A stretch of 64,000 nt of DNA from Kluyvera sp036759925 (GCF_036759925.1 NZ_JAPKIB010000005.1:124001-188000), one strand, 5' to 3'; counted from the stretch's first letter, positions 24,874 through 34,176 are shown. Notes: a model not told the origin generated them from the sequence alone. Translations and numbers: made by a program.

Positions 24874-25721
24874 GTGAACGTCTGGCAATAACCCCGCTGG
24901 GGCCGTATATCGGCGCGCAGATTTCCGGCGCGGACCTGACCCGTCCACTGAGCGATAACCAATTTGAACAGCTGTATCACGCGGTGCTTCGCCACCAGGT
25001 GGTGTTCCTTCGCGAACAACTGATTACCCCGGAGCAGCAGCGTGAACTGGCGTTGCGCTTTGGCGACCTGCACATCCATCCGGTTTATCCGCATGCGCCG
25101 GGGGTGGACGAGATTATCGTGCTGGACACTCACGACAATAATCCACCGGATAATGACAACTGGCATACCGATGTCACCTTTATTGAGACGCCGCCTGCCG
25201 GGGCCATTCTGGCGGCGAAAGAGTTGCCGTCTACCGGCGGCGATACGCTGTGGACCAGCGGCATTGCGGCCTATGATGCGCTCTCCGAGCCGTTTAAGGC
25301 GCTGTTAAGCGGCCTGCGTGCCGAGCACGATTTCCGTAAATCGTTCCAGGAATATAAGTACCGCAAAACCGGAGAGGAGCACCAGCGCTGGCAGGAAGCG
25401 GTCGCCAAAAATCCACCGCTACTACACCCGGTGGTGCGTACTCATCCGGTGACCGGTAAGCAGGCGCTGTTCGTTAACGAAGGATTCACTACCCGCATTG
25501 TCGACGTAACGGAAAAAGAGAGCGAGGCGTTGCTGAGCTTCCTGTTTACTCACGTCACCAAGCCGGAGTTTCAGGTGCGCTGGCGCTGGCAGCCGAACGA
25601 TGTGGCGATTTGGGATAACCGAGTGACGCAGCACTATGCGAATGCAGATTATCTGCCGCAGCGGCGGATTATGCATCGGGCGACGATTCTGGGGGATAAG
25701 CCGTTTTATCGTGCGCCTTGA
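24870..25721 (+). CDS. tauD: TauD, taurine dioxygenase
   Basis: TauD is the Fe(II)/2-oxoglutarate dioxygenase that releases sulfite from taurine, leaving aminoacetaldehyde. The 283 residues equal E. coli TauD. The metal ligands His99 and Asp101 (NWHTDVTF) fall at the known numbers, and the distal His is in RVTQHYAN. It ends the tauABCD operon and is followed by a BIME element shared with the convergent acyltransferase gene. Confidence 0.97.
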   Translation: MSERLAITPLGPYIGAQISGADLTRPLSDNQFEQLYHAVLRHQVVFLREQLITPEQQRELALRFGDLHIHPVYPHAPGVDEIIVLDTHDNNPPDNDNWHTDVTFIETPPAGAILAAKELPSTGGDTLWTSGIAAYDALSEPFKALLSGLRAEHDFRKSFQEYKYRKTGEEHQRWQEAVAKNPPLLHPVVRTHPVTGKQALFVNEGFTTRIVDVTEKESEALLSFLFTHVTKPEFQVRWRWQPNDVAIWDNRVTQHYANADYLPQRRIMHRATILGDKPFYRAP

Positions 25722-25725
25722 GATC

Positions 25726-25795
25726 CTGGGGTCACTGCGTTCGTCCGGGCTACAGAACCGTAGCCCGGACGAGGCGTTTACGCCGACTCTGGGGT
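25726..25795. repeat. BIME-type repeat pair that overlaps the end of the acyltransferase gene
   Basis: CTGGGGTCACTGCGTTCGTC then CGGGCTAC, followed by GTAGCCCGGACGAGGCG..CGCCGACTCTGGG. The second unit contains the stop codon and the last five codons of the minus-strand acyltransferase (25778-25795). It lies between convergent tauD and the acyltransferase and probably ends both transcripts. Confidence 0.85.
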
Positions 25796-27496
25796 ATCCA
25801 AATGCGCCCCGATATACCGCTGATACCGATTCGCCTTCAGATAGGTCAAATCCACTAACACCAGCCCATCCACGCAGTTGTTAAACTCCGGGTCGCTGCC
25901 AAAGTCGATAAACTGCACGCCGCCGGGTTCGCACACTTCCGAATACTGCTTATAGAGCGGTGGAATACCGCAGCCGAGGTTGCCGAGCAGCGATTTTAGC
26001 CGCGTCAGATCTTCGCTGTAATCCTCACCGCCAAACTGCGCCAGCACATCGGGAAGCGAAGCGGGATATGGTCTGCGTGACTCCGCCAGCGGATGCGTGG
26101 CCGGGAACCACAGGCGATAAAAAGCAACTAGCAAATCCCTTGCCGACGGCGGCAGGCCACCGGAGATGGAGACTGGGCCAAACAGATAGCGATAGTGCGG
26201 ATAACGCGCCAGATAGGCACCGATACCGGACCACAAATAATCCAGCCCGCGGCGGCCCCAGTAGCGCGGCTGAATAAAGCTGCGCCCTAGTTCAATGCCG
26301 TGCTGCAGAATGTCGTCCATTCGTGCGTCGTAATGGAACAGGCTGTAGCTGTAAATACCGTCCAGCCCGCGCTTTTCTAACTGCATGGCGGTAGGCATAA
26401 AACGATAGGCGCCGACGATTTCAAGATCCTCTTCATCCCAAAGAATCAGATGCAGATAGTCATCATCATAGCCATCAACATCCCGCCGCTTGCCGCTCCC
26501 TTCTCCCACTGCCCGGAAGGCGATTTCACGCAGACGACCCAGTTCGCGTAGCAGCGGCGCGTCCTCCTGTCCGTTGCGCTGCCACAGATAAATTACTTTG
26601 CCGTCCGCTGTGCGTCCCATACACTCTGCCAGGCTCAGTTCGCGCTTAATCAAGGCGCGGGCTTCCGGGCGAGCGATAGCGCATTCGGTTTTAAATATTC
26701 CCGGCAGTCCTTTACCCAACCGATGGACGTGGCGATAGCATTTCTCGGTCATTTCCCGCGGTGTAGCCTGCGGGTTAAACCATGCGGACCACGCAATCTG
26801 CTCGCCAATCGTCACCGGCAGGCTGCTGTTACGGCGGCGGAACATCTGTTGCATTAATAGCAGTAGCGGCAGATGCTGCGATACCAGCGTGCTGGCATAA
26901 AACAGTGCGCTATTGTGTGCATCTATCCATGCGGGCAGCAGCGGCGCGCGGTATTTAGCCGCGAGCTTAATAAAGCCGGAATGCCATTTTTTATCGCGGA
27001 TCCCCCGGCGCGTCAGCCGTGACACTTCGCCCGCAGGGAAGAAAATCAGTACGCCACCGTTTTGCAGCTGTGCATCCATCTGCTGGAGAGCCGTTTTTGA
27101 CGTGCGACCGTTAATATTATCGACCGGAATAAACAGCGAGCTGAGCGGTTCAAGGTGGGTAAGCATACGGTTGGTAACGACTTTCACATCGCGACGAACG
27201 CGGGAAACGGCGTAGAGCAGGGCCAGTCCATCCAGCGTACCGGTGGGATGATTGGCAACGATAACCAGTGGGCCATTTTCGGGGATTTGTTCCAGACTGC
27301 GCACCGGAACGGCGCAGTGAATATTGAGATGTTCCAGCACCTGTTCGACGGTATCCAGCCCTTTCAGGTGACGATGGCGTGCGGCAAACTGTTGAAACTC
27401 TTCCTCATGCAGCAACTTCTTCAGGACTTTCTTCTGCCAGGGGGCGGGCCTCGCCTGAGGCCACAGGTCATCGAGAACGTTGTCGAGACTAAACAT
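25778..27496 (-). CDS. Bifunctional acyltransferase, PlsC-like domain fused to OlsB-like GNAT (OlsF-type ornithine lipid synthase candidate)
   Basis: The predicted 572-residue protein joins two acyltransferase folds. The N-terminal half (about residues 70-270) is a lysophospholipid acyltransferase domain with NHPTGTLDG (His83 and Asp89, an HX5D form) and FPAGEVS (153-159). The C-terminal half (about 310-480) resembles OlsB N-acyltransferases: LREIAFRAVGEGSG, DYLHLILWD, IVGAYRF and IELGRSFIQPRYWGRRG. This domain order is that of OlsF, which makes ornithine lipids alone in Serratia and Bacteroidetes. The ATG at 27496 has GGAGGAG upstream; a longer frame of 610 codons lacks such a site. No Pho box was seen. 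Function in this organism is inferred. Confidence 0.75.
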   Translation of the reverse strand: MFSLDNVLDDLWPQARPAPWQKKVLKKLLHEEEFQQFAARHRHLKGLDTVEQVLEHLNIHCAVPVRSLEQIPENGPLVIVANHPTGTLDGLALLYAVSRVRRDVKVVTNRMLTHLEPLSSLFIPVDNINGRTSKTALQQMDAQLQNGGVLIFFPAGEVSRLTRRGIRDKKWHSGFIKLAAKYRAPLLPAWIDAHNSALFYASTLVSQHLPLLLLMQQMFRRRNSSLPVTIGEQIAWSAWFNPQATPREMTEKCYRHVHRLGKGLPGIFKTECAIARPEARALIKRELSLAECMGRTADGKVIYLWQRNGQEDAPLLRELGRLREIAFRAVGEGSGKRRDVDGYDDDYLHLILWDEEDLEIVGAYRFMPTAMQLEKRGLDGIYSYSLFHYDARMDDILQHGIELGRSFIQPRYWGRRGLDYLWSGIGAYLARYPHYRYLFGPVSISGGLPPSARDLLVAFYRLWFPATHPLAESRRPYPASLPDVLAQFGGEDYSEDLTRLKSLLGNLGCGIPPLYKQYSEVCEPGGVQFIDFGSDPEFNNCVDGLVLVDLTYLKANRYQRYIGAHLDTPESA

Positions 27497-27584
27497 GGTG
27501 GCTCCTCCTCCGTCATGCAGTGACAGTAGAAGGGGGATATGTCGGTTGTATGGCGGTTTGGTGACGTTTTGAGGGGCATTGAAA

Positions 27585-27676
27585 TGTAGCCCGGCCAAGC
27601 GCAGCGCCACCGGGAAACCCGGAGTCGGCGTAAACGCCTCGTCCGGGCTACCTGCACAAGCGCAGCGCCGCCGGGA
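27585..27676. repeat. Three-unit BIME between hemB and the acyltransferase gene
   Basis: Three palindromic units follow each other: GTAGCCCGGCCAAGCGCAGC.., CCCGGAGTCGGCGTAAACGC..GTCCGGGCTAC, and AAGCGCAGCGCCGCCGGG. The element begins about 90 bases upstream of the acyltransferase start and ends 14 bases after the hemB stop, so it may separate two minus-strand genes transcribed in the same direction. Confidence 0.85.
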
Positions 27677-27690
27677 AATCCAGCGCGTAA

Positions 27691-28665
27691 TTAACGCAGG
27701 ATTTTCTTCTCGGCTAAATCGAGCGCGAAGTAGCTAAAGATGAGGTCTGCGCCCGCGCGTTTAATTGCGCCCAGGCTTTCCAGAACCACTTTTTCTTCAT
27801 CAATCGCCCCGGCCTGCGCGGCGAATTTAATCATCGCATACTCACCGCTCACCTGGTAGGCGCCAATCGGCAGCTCGGTACGCTCGCGGATATCACGCAG
27901 GATATCGAGGTACGCGCCCGCCGGTTTCACCATCAGACAGTCAGCGCCTTGAGCTTCATCCAGCAGCGACTCGCGAATCGCCTCGCGGCGGTTCATTGGG
28001 TTCATCTGATAGGTCTTACGATCGCCCTTCAACGCAGTGCCAGCCGCTTCACGGAACGGGCCGTAGAAGGAGGAGGCAAATTTGGTGGAATAGGACATGA
28101 TAGCGGTATCGGTGAAGCCCGCTGCATCCAGCGCCTGGCGAATCGCCTGCACCTGACCATCCATTGCCGCGGAAGGGGCGATAAAGTCCGCGCCTGCTGC
28201 TGCGGCAACCACGGCCTGTTTGCCGAGATTGGCAAGGGTGAGATCGTTATCGACGCCGTGATCGCATAGCACGCCGCAGTGACCGTGAGAGGTGTATTCG
28301 CAGAAGCAAGTATCGGACATCACGATCATTTCCGGTACGGTCTGCTTGCAGATACGTGACATACGCGCCACCAGGCCGTCTTCTTTCCAGGCATCGCTGC
28401 CGGTGTCGTCGGTGTGGTGGGAGATCCCAAAGGTCATTACCGAGCGGATGCCGGCGTTAGCAATGCGTTCAATCTCGCGTGCCAGATGTTTTTCTGGAAT
28501 GCGCATTACGCCGGGCATCGCCTCGATGGCTTTGTAATCGTTGATTTCTTCTTCAACAAAGATCGGCAACACCAGGTCATTTAAGCTCAGTGTTGTCTCT
28601 TCAAACATAGCGCGCAGCGCAGGTGATTTGCGCAGGCGGCGGGGGCGATGGAGTAAGTCTGTCAT
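27691..28665 (-). CDS. hemB: HemB, delta-aminolevulinic acid dehydratase
   Basis: HemB condenses two 5-aminolevulinate molecules to porphobilinogen in haem synthesis. The 324 residues equal E. coli HemB. The Schiff-base lysines fall at the known numbers, Lys195 (SYSTKFAS) and Lys247 (MVKPAGAY), and the zinc cysteines lie in DTCFCEYTSHGHCG. The gene is transcribed away from the autotransporter, as in E. coli, where the same two-gene border exists. Confidence 0.97.
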   Translation of the reverse strand: MTDLLHRPRRLRKSPALRAMFEETTLSLNDLVLPIFVEEEINDYKAIEAMPGVMRIPEKHLAREIERIANAGIRSVMTFGISHHTDDTGSDAWKEDGLVARMSRICKQTVPEMIVMSDTCFCEYTSHGHCGVLCDHGVDNDLTLANLGKQAVVAAAAGADFIAPSAAMDGQVQAIRQALDAAGFTDTAIMSYSTKFASSFYGPFREAAGTALKGDRKTYQMNPMNRREAIRESLLDEAQGADCLMVKPAGAYLDILRDIRERTELPIGAYQVSGEYAMIKFAAQAGAIDEEKVVLESLGAIKRAGADLIFSYFALDLAEKKILR

Positions 28666-28689
28666 GGTATGCCTGATGTTTGTGAAACA

Positions 28690-29160
28690 AGGAACGCTAT
28701 TGTAACCGAATCAGGGGGAAGATGTTTTACCAAAGTGGTGCTTATGCGATCGACGGAGACAGGGTTTTCAGTGAATGTAATGCATGAATTAATAATAATC
28801 AGAATTGATAATATTTACCGGTGTTTTATATTTTTAAGGTATATATAATTTGTGTGGTTTTGTTTTATTTATAGATGTTATTTTTAGGTGTTTCATTGTG
28901 TAGGGTTTTTGCAGGGATTTATTTATTCATTTGTTGAATTAAAAATATTATATTTATTTGAATTTGTTTTGTATTTTGTTTTTATCTTTTTGATTTCACT
29001 GTTTTTATTTATTTTTTGATAAGTGTCTTTTTCTGTTCTTGTGTGTGGATTCGAACTATGCATAAACTATAATTGAACCATTTGTCATGCGCGTCGCATA
29101 ATTCTCTCCGCATACATAGAAATGTTTTATTGCAATTGTTAATTGATGGACCAACATATA
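28690..29160. other. Strongly AT-rich region upstream of the autotransporter
   Basis: This stretch is far more AT-rich than its surroundings and full of T- and A-tracts, especially 28780-29030. It contains no gene. Such DNA is a usual target of the silencer H-NS. A possible promoter for the autotransporter is TTGAAC (29073-29078), 18 bases, CATAAT (29097-29102); this is a weak guess. The hemB promoter must also lie at its left end. Confidence 0.7.
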
Positions 29161-29182
29161 TATCCCTGAGGAGGGATGACAA

Positions 29183-32107
29183 ATGCACTCCTGGAAAAAG
29201 AAACTTGTAGTATCACAATTAGCATTGGCCTGCACTTTGGCGATCGCTTCTCAGGCAAATGCTTCTACTGATATCTCTGGCACCACCTACACCACTTTCA
29301 ACCACTATAACGACTCAACTTATTCTGATGGCGTTTACTTTAACGGTTATGCTGGCTGGAACAACTACGCGACCGATAGCGTTTATAACGGCAATATCTA
29401 TCCGGTAATCAATAACGCGACCGTTAACGGCGTGATTTCTACCTATTATCTGGATGATGGTCTTTCTACCAACACCAATACCAACAGCCTGACCATTAAA
29501 AACAGCACCATTCACGGTATGATCACCTCTGAGTGCATGACCACAGATTGCGCGGATCGTGACGCAACGGGTTATGTTTACGACCGTTTGGCGCTGACCG
29601 TTGATAACTCCACCATCGATGATAACTACGAACATTATACTTATAATGGTACGTATACCGATGGCACTGCAGATACTCACGTTGTTAACGTATATAACCT
29701 GGGCACTGCGATCACTCTGGATCAAGAAGTTGATCTGGTTATTAAAAATAACTCTCGCGTTGCCGGTATTTCCCTGACCCAGGGCTATGAGTGGAGCGAT
29801 GTTGACGATAATACCGTTAGCACCGGCGTAAACAGCAGCGAAGTGTTTAACAACACTATCAACGTGACTGATTCTACCGTGACCTCTGGCTCATGGTCTG
29901 ATGAAGGTACCTCCGGTTGGTTCGGCAATAACAGCAATGCCAGCGATTACAATGGCTCCAGCTTCACCGCTGATGATGTTGCAATTTCTGCTATTGCTAA
30001 CCCATATGCTGATAACGCAATGCAGACCACCGTTAACCTCAGCAACTCTACCCTGAACGGCGATATCTTCTTCTCCAGCAACTTCGACGAGAACTTCTTC
30101 CCTAACGGCGCTGACAGCTATCGTGATACCGATTCCACCGTAGATACTAACGGTTGGGATGGCACCGATCGTATGGACGTTACTCTGGATAACGGCAGCA
30201 AGTGGGTCGGTGCAGCAATCTCTGCGCACCAGGTCGATACCGATGGTGATGGCGTTTACGACAGCTATAAGAAAGGTACTGAAGCTACTGCTACGCTGAC
30301 TGACGTTGCGGCGAACAGCCTGTGGCCATGGTCAACCTATGGTGTTGATAACAGCAATACAGCGTATGACGAAAATGGTCACGTGGTTGGTAAGAAAGTT
30401 TACCAGAGCGGCCTGTTCAACGTGACCCTGAAAAATGGTTCGCAGTGGGACACGACTAAATCTTCTCTGATCGATACCCTGAGCATTAACAGCGGTTCCG
30501 TTGTCAATGTCGCTGATTCTAGCCTGGTTTCTGACACCATCTCTCTGACCGGCGGTTCTGCGCTGAACATTAAAGAAGATGGCCACGTTGCGACTGATGA
30601 ACTGACCATCAATAACAGTACCGTCACGATTGCTGATGATGCTGCTGCGGGTTGGGGCGTAGGCGATGCGGCACTGTATGCCAACACCATCAACGTCACC
30701 AACAGCGGCGTGCTGGATGTAGGTAACAGCACTGCGTATGCGCTGCAGACCGATACTCTGAACCTGACCAGCACCACTAACTCTGATGGTAAAGTTAAGG
30801 CTGGTGTATTCGATATTCACAGCAACAACTTCGTGCTGAATGCTGACCTGACCAACGACCGTACCAACGACACCACCAAGTCTAACTATGGCTACGGTGT
30901 TATCGCGATGAACTCTGACGGTCACCTGACCATCAACGGTAACGGCGATTCAGATACCTCTTCCGACCTGTCTGAAGTGGACAACGCTGGCGATAGCGTT
31001 GCAGCGGCTAGCGGTAACTATAAAGTTCGTATCGATAACGCCACCGGTAAAGGTTCCGTTGCTGATTACAAAGGCAATGAGCTTATCTACGTTAACGATC
31101 AGAACAGCACTGCAACCTTCTCTGCTGCTAACAAAGCCGATCTGGGTGCCTACACCTATCAGGCTAAGCAAGTTGGCAACACCGTGGTGATGGAACAGAC
31201 TCGTCTGACCGACTACGCCAACATGGCGCTGAGCATTCCTTCTGCTAACACCAACATCTGGAACCTGCAGCAGGACGCCCTGAACACCCGTCTGAATACC
31301 GCTCGTCACGGCTTCACTGATAACGGTGGTGCATGGGTGAGCTACTTCGGCGGTAGCTTCAATGGCGACAACGACGTCATCAGCTACGACCAGGATGTTA
31401 ACGGCATCATGGTTGGTGTGGACTCTAAGATCGACGGCAACAACGCTCAGTGGATCGTCGGTGCCGCAGCAGGCTTTGCAAAAGGCGACATGAACGATCG
31501 TTCCGGTCAGGTTGACCAGGACAGCCAGTCTGCCTACCTCTACTCCAGCGCTCGTTTCGCGAACAATATCTTTGTTGATGGCAACCTGAACTACAGCCGT
31601 TTCAACAACGATCTGACCGCCACCATGAGCAACGGTACCTATGTTGATGGCAACTCCACTGCAAATGCATGGGGCTTCGGTCTGAAAATGGGTTACGACT
31701 GGAAAATCAACGACGCTGGCTACGTAACTCCGTACGGTGCAATTTCTGGTCTGTTCCAGTCTGGTGATCACTACCGTCTGAGCAATGACATGAAAGTTCG
31801 TGGTCAGGACTACGACAGCATGCGTTATGAGCTCGGCTTCGATGCGGGTTACAGCTTCAACTTCGGCGATCAGGCTGTATCTCCGTACTTCAAACTGGCC
31901 TACGTCTATGACGATTCCAGCAATGATGCCACCGTTAACGGCGACAGCATCGATAACGGCGTGAAAGGTTCAGCGGTTCGCGTTGGTCTGGGTAGCCAGG
32001 TTAGCTTCACCAAGAACTTCAGCGCTTACACCGGTGTGAACTACCTCGGCGGCGGCGATGTTGATCAGGATTGGGCGGCTAACGCCGGTGTGAAATACAC
32101 CTGGTAA
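29183..32107 (+). CDS. AIDA-type type V autotransporter (EhaB/UpaC/YaiT locus)
   Basis: The intact 974-residue protein has a signal peptide (MHSWKKKLVVSQLALACTLA, predicted cut near ANA, residue 27). A passenger of about 690 residues is rich in Asn, Asp, Thr and Ser with repeated VNNSTID/LSNSTL-like strands of a beta-helix. The C-terminal translocator barrel, from about residue 715 (GGAWVSYFGGSF), ends in the outer-membrane signature KYTW. GAGGAGG precedes the ATG. The position between hemB and iprA is that of E. coli yaiT, disrupted in K-12 and known in pathogens as ehaB/upaC, an adhesion and biofilm factor, from memory. A terminator follows. Confidence 0.9.
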   Translation: MHSWKKKLVVSQLALACTLAIASQANASTDISGTTYTTFNHYNDSTYSDGVYFNGYAGWNNYATDSVYNGNIYPVINNATVNGVISTYYLDDGLSTNTNTNSLTIKNSTIHGMITSECMTTDCADRDATGYVYDRLALTVDNSTIDDNYEHYTYNGTYTDGTADTHVVNVYNLGTAITLDQEVDLVIKNNSRVAGISLTQGYEWSDVDDNTVSTGVNSSEVFNNTINVTDSTVTSGSWSDEGTSGWFGNNSNASDYNGSSFTADDVAISAIANPYADNAMQTTVNLSNSTLNGDIFFSSNFDENFFPNGADSYRDTDSTVDTNGWDGTDRMDVTLDNGSKWVGAAISAHQVDTDGDGVYDSYKKGTEATATLTDVAANSLWPWSTYGVDNSNTAYDENGHVVGKKVYQSGLFNVTLKNGSQWDTTKSSLIDTLSINSGSVVNVADSSLVSDTISLTGGSALNIKEDGHVATDELTINNSTVTIADDAAAGWGVGDAALYANTINVTNSGVLDVGNSTAYALQTDTLNLTSTTNSDGKVKAGVFDIHSNNFVLNADLTNDRTNDTTKSNYGYGVIAMNSDGHLTINGNGDSDTSSDLSEVDNAGDSVAAASGNYKVRIDNATGKGSVADYKGNELIYVNDQNSTATFSAANKADLGAYTYQAKQVGNTVVMEQTRLTDYANMALSIPSANTNIWNLQQDALNTRLNTARHGFTDNGGAWVSYFGGSFNGDNDVISYDQDVNGIMVGVDSKIDGNNAQWIVGAAAGFAKGDMNDRSGQVDQDSQSAYLYSSARFANNIFVDGNLNYSRFNNDLTATMSNGTYVDGNSTANAWGFGLKMGYDWKINDAGYVTPYGAISGLFQSGDHYRLSNDMKVRGQDYDSMRYELGFDAGYSFNFGDQAVSPYFKLAYVYDDSSNDATVNGDSIDNGVKGSAVRVGLGSQVSFTKNFSAYTGVNYLGGGDVDQDWAANAGVKYTW

Positions 32108-32114
32108 TCCTCAC

Positions 32115-32146
32115 AACACCGGGAGGGAAACTTCCCGGTGTTTTAC
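32115..32146 (+). terminator. Terminator after the autotransporter gene
   Basis: AACACCGGGA (32115-32124) and TCCCGGTGTT (32133-32142) form a 10-base stem with an 8-base loop, followed by TTA. A second, weaker hairpin, GCCCGTC-N5-GATGGGC with a T-run (32159-32183), follows before iprA. Confidence 0.8.
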
Positions 32147-32199
32147 GCTTTAACCAACGCCCGTCATGATGATGGGCTTTTTTGCAGGGATTGCATAAC

Positions 32200-32826
32200 A
32201 TGCCTTCTTCAAGTAAGCCGCTCAGTGAGTTTTTGGCCCTTGATAAAAAGCTGTCTCAAACGGGGACGCGCTTCCAGATTACTGCCGGGGAGTTGATTCT
32301 GCCCGCCAATTACACGATGAACGATGTCACGGTTGTCGTTCAGCAGGGTGTGGTTTCACTACATCGCAATGAAGGCCATGTGCTTTATGGCATTCTACAA
32401 AGCCCATCGATTTTTGGACTCGCTGCTGCCGCTAATACTATTCGTAATGATTACACGCTGATCGCAGAAAGTGATTGTCGTGGTTTCTACCTTCCTTCAC
32501 GGGAAACGCTCAAATGCCTGGATCGCTATCAGCTATGGCGAGAAGCGTTTTACTGGATGGCATGGCAAACCCGGATGCTGGAAATGCGTGATATGCAGCT
32601 TATTGGTACCAATCATTACCATCAGATACGCTCAACGTTGCTGACGATGATTGACTGGGATGAGGAGATCCGCTTGAGAATTGGCGTGCTGAACTATATT
32701 CAGCAGCGTACGCGAATCTCACGTTCGGTCATTGCTGAAGTGCTCGCTGCGTTACGCAAAGGGGCATACATCGAGATGAAAAAAGGCAAACTCGTTAGCA
32801 TCGCGCGTTTGCCTACTCACTATTAA
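32200..32826 (+). CDS. iprA: IprA (YaiV), CRP/FNR-like winged-helix regulator
   Basis: The 208-residue protein matches E. coli YaiV/IprA, a regulator named for its effect on hydrogen peroxide resistance. The N-terminal part (about 15-110) looks like a cyclic-nucleotide-type beta-barrel without a recognisable cAMP site, and the C-terminal part is a winged helix (RTRISRSVIAEVLAALRKG). ATG at 32200 with AGGGA upstream is preferred to the TTG at 32182. It follows the autotransporter and converges on ampH, as in E. coli, and could regulate the autotransporter. Confidence 0.85.
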   Translation: MPSSSKPLSEFLALDKKLSQTGTRFQITAGELILPANYTMNDVTVVVQQGVVSLHRNEGHVLYGILQSPSIFGLAAAANTIRNDYTLIAESDCRGFYLPSRETLKCLDRYQLWREAFYWMAWQTRMLEMRDMQLIGTNHYHQIRSTLLTMIDWDEEIRLRIGVLNYIQQRTRISRSVIAEVLAALRKGAYIEMKKGKLVSIARLPTHY

Positions 32827-33989
32827 GACGCCGGAATGACGGCAGCTTTGTTGCCGCTCAGCTCGGTTACCAGCTCGTTGATACCGTCACTCATGTTCAC
32901 AAAACGGGTGAGAGGAGAGCGGGTGACCACCACAAATGCGCCCACGTTAGCCTGGGGAATCATTGCCATATAGGTGATGAAACCACCGCCGCCGCCGGTT
33001 TTCTGGATAATGCCTGGGCGACCATTTTTCGGCGCCATATAAACCCAGCCCAATCCTAACGCATCAGCATGGCCAGGAACGTCCATGCCTACCACGCGAG
33101 TGAGCTGATTACGTTTGTAAACCAGAGTTTGCATACGGTCAGCCTGGCTGCTGCGATGATAGAAATCCGATGAAAGATACTGCTGCATCCAGCGCATCAT
33201 ATCGCCAGGGGTGGAATAAACACCGCCGCTACCCATTGCTGCGAGCGTGTTATTGCACGGGCTTGCCCCCTTTTCTGCCACCATCAAACGACCACATTGA
33301 TCCGGCGATGGGGTAAAGGTCGTGTCTTTCATTCCCAGGGGCCGGGTGATCTGCTCTTCAAATAGCTGTGGATAAGGTTTATGGGTTGCATTGCCCAGCG
33401 CATCCGCCAGCAGGTCGAACGCCAGGTTCGAATAGCTCGCCTGTGAGCCTGGTGCGGCATGCAGTTTTGCCGTGGAGAGATAGCTCCAGCGCTGAGATTG
33501 CGTCGGCCAGACGAACACCGGGCGATTAGCCGCGCCGCCCGGCATTTCGCGCGGCAGGCTGCTGGTATGGGTTGCCAGATTCACCAGTGTTATCGGTGTG
33601 CCGTTATAGGTCGGCACGCGTGAACCCGGCGGGGCATATTTGCTGAGTGGATCGTCAAGCTTCACCACGCCCTGATCGAGCAGTTTTACCAGCATCTCAC
33701 TGGTCATTAGCTTACTGAGTGAGGCAATGCGGATGACGGAGTCGAGCTGGGGATGCACGTTGTTGCCTGGCCGAGTCTCGCCAAAGCTACGGAATACGCG
33801 CTGATTTCCATCGATAACCACCAGGGCCATACCGGTTGCGCCGCTGCCGTAGTAAATATGATTGGCGTAACGGTCTACGATATCAGAAGCAAACGCGGGG
33901 GTGGTAAGAGGCTGTGCGGCCTGCACTGAGGTCAATGACGCTACGCAGAGCGTGGCAGAAAAAAGCAGACTACGTTTCAACGGATGCAT
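32823..33989 (-). CDS. ampH: AmpH, D,D-carboxypeptidase/endopeptidase
   Basis: AmpH is a periplasmic class C beta-lactamase-like penicillin-binding protein that trims peptidoglycan. The 388 residues include a signal peptide (cut near VQA, residue 24), the active-site SLSK (Ser90, Lys93), the YSN motif in ASYSNLAF and the KTG triad in IIQKTGGGGG. It overlaps the end of iprA by four bases and is divergent from sbmA, the same arrangement as in E. coli. Confidence 0.95.
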   Translation of the reverse strand: MHPLKRSLLFSATLCVASLTSVQAAQPLTTPAFASDIVDRYANHIYYGSGATGMALVVIDGNQRVFRSFGETRPGNNVHPQLDSVIRIASLSKLMTSEMLVKLLDQGVVKLDDPLSKYAPPGSRVPTYNGTPITLVNLATHTSSLPREMPGGAANRPVFVWPTQSQRWSYLSTAKLHAAPGSQASYSNLAFDLLADALGNATHKPYPQLFEEQITRPLGMKDTTFTPSPDQCGRLMVAEKGASPCNNTLAAMGSGGVYSTPGDMMRWMQQYLSSDFYHRSSQADRMQTLVYKRNQLTRVVGMDVPGHADALGLGWVYMAPKNGRPGIIQKTGGGGGFITYMAMIPQANVGAFVVVTRSPLTRFVNMSDGINELVTELSGNKAAVIPAS

Positions 33990-34176
33990 CCATAAATAGA
34001 AATGGGGAAGTAATGCGTATTTATACTAAAAATACAATGAATCGGCATCAGGCACAGGGCCATTAAACGGTATGATAGCGGGAAAAACGTAACCGGGAGT
34101 AAATGCGATGATTATTCACCCGGGCCAATGCACGCTTTTGTGATCCGGCGCGTATGATACCTATGGATATCGTCTG

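Noticed and set aside
27500..27584. Possible Pho box for the OlsF-like gene
   Set aside because: Only single half-sites such as GTCAC are present; no tandem 7-base units with 11-base spacing could be found, although ornithine lipids are often phosphate-controlled.
29315..31771. Minus-strand frames opposite the autotransporter (136 to 273 codons)
   Set aside because: The Val/Ile-rich products mirror the Asn/Asp/Thr codons of the passenger; no ribosome binding sites or motifs were seen.
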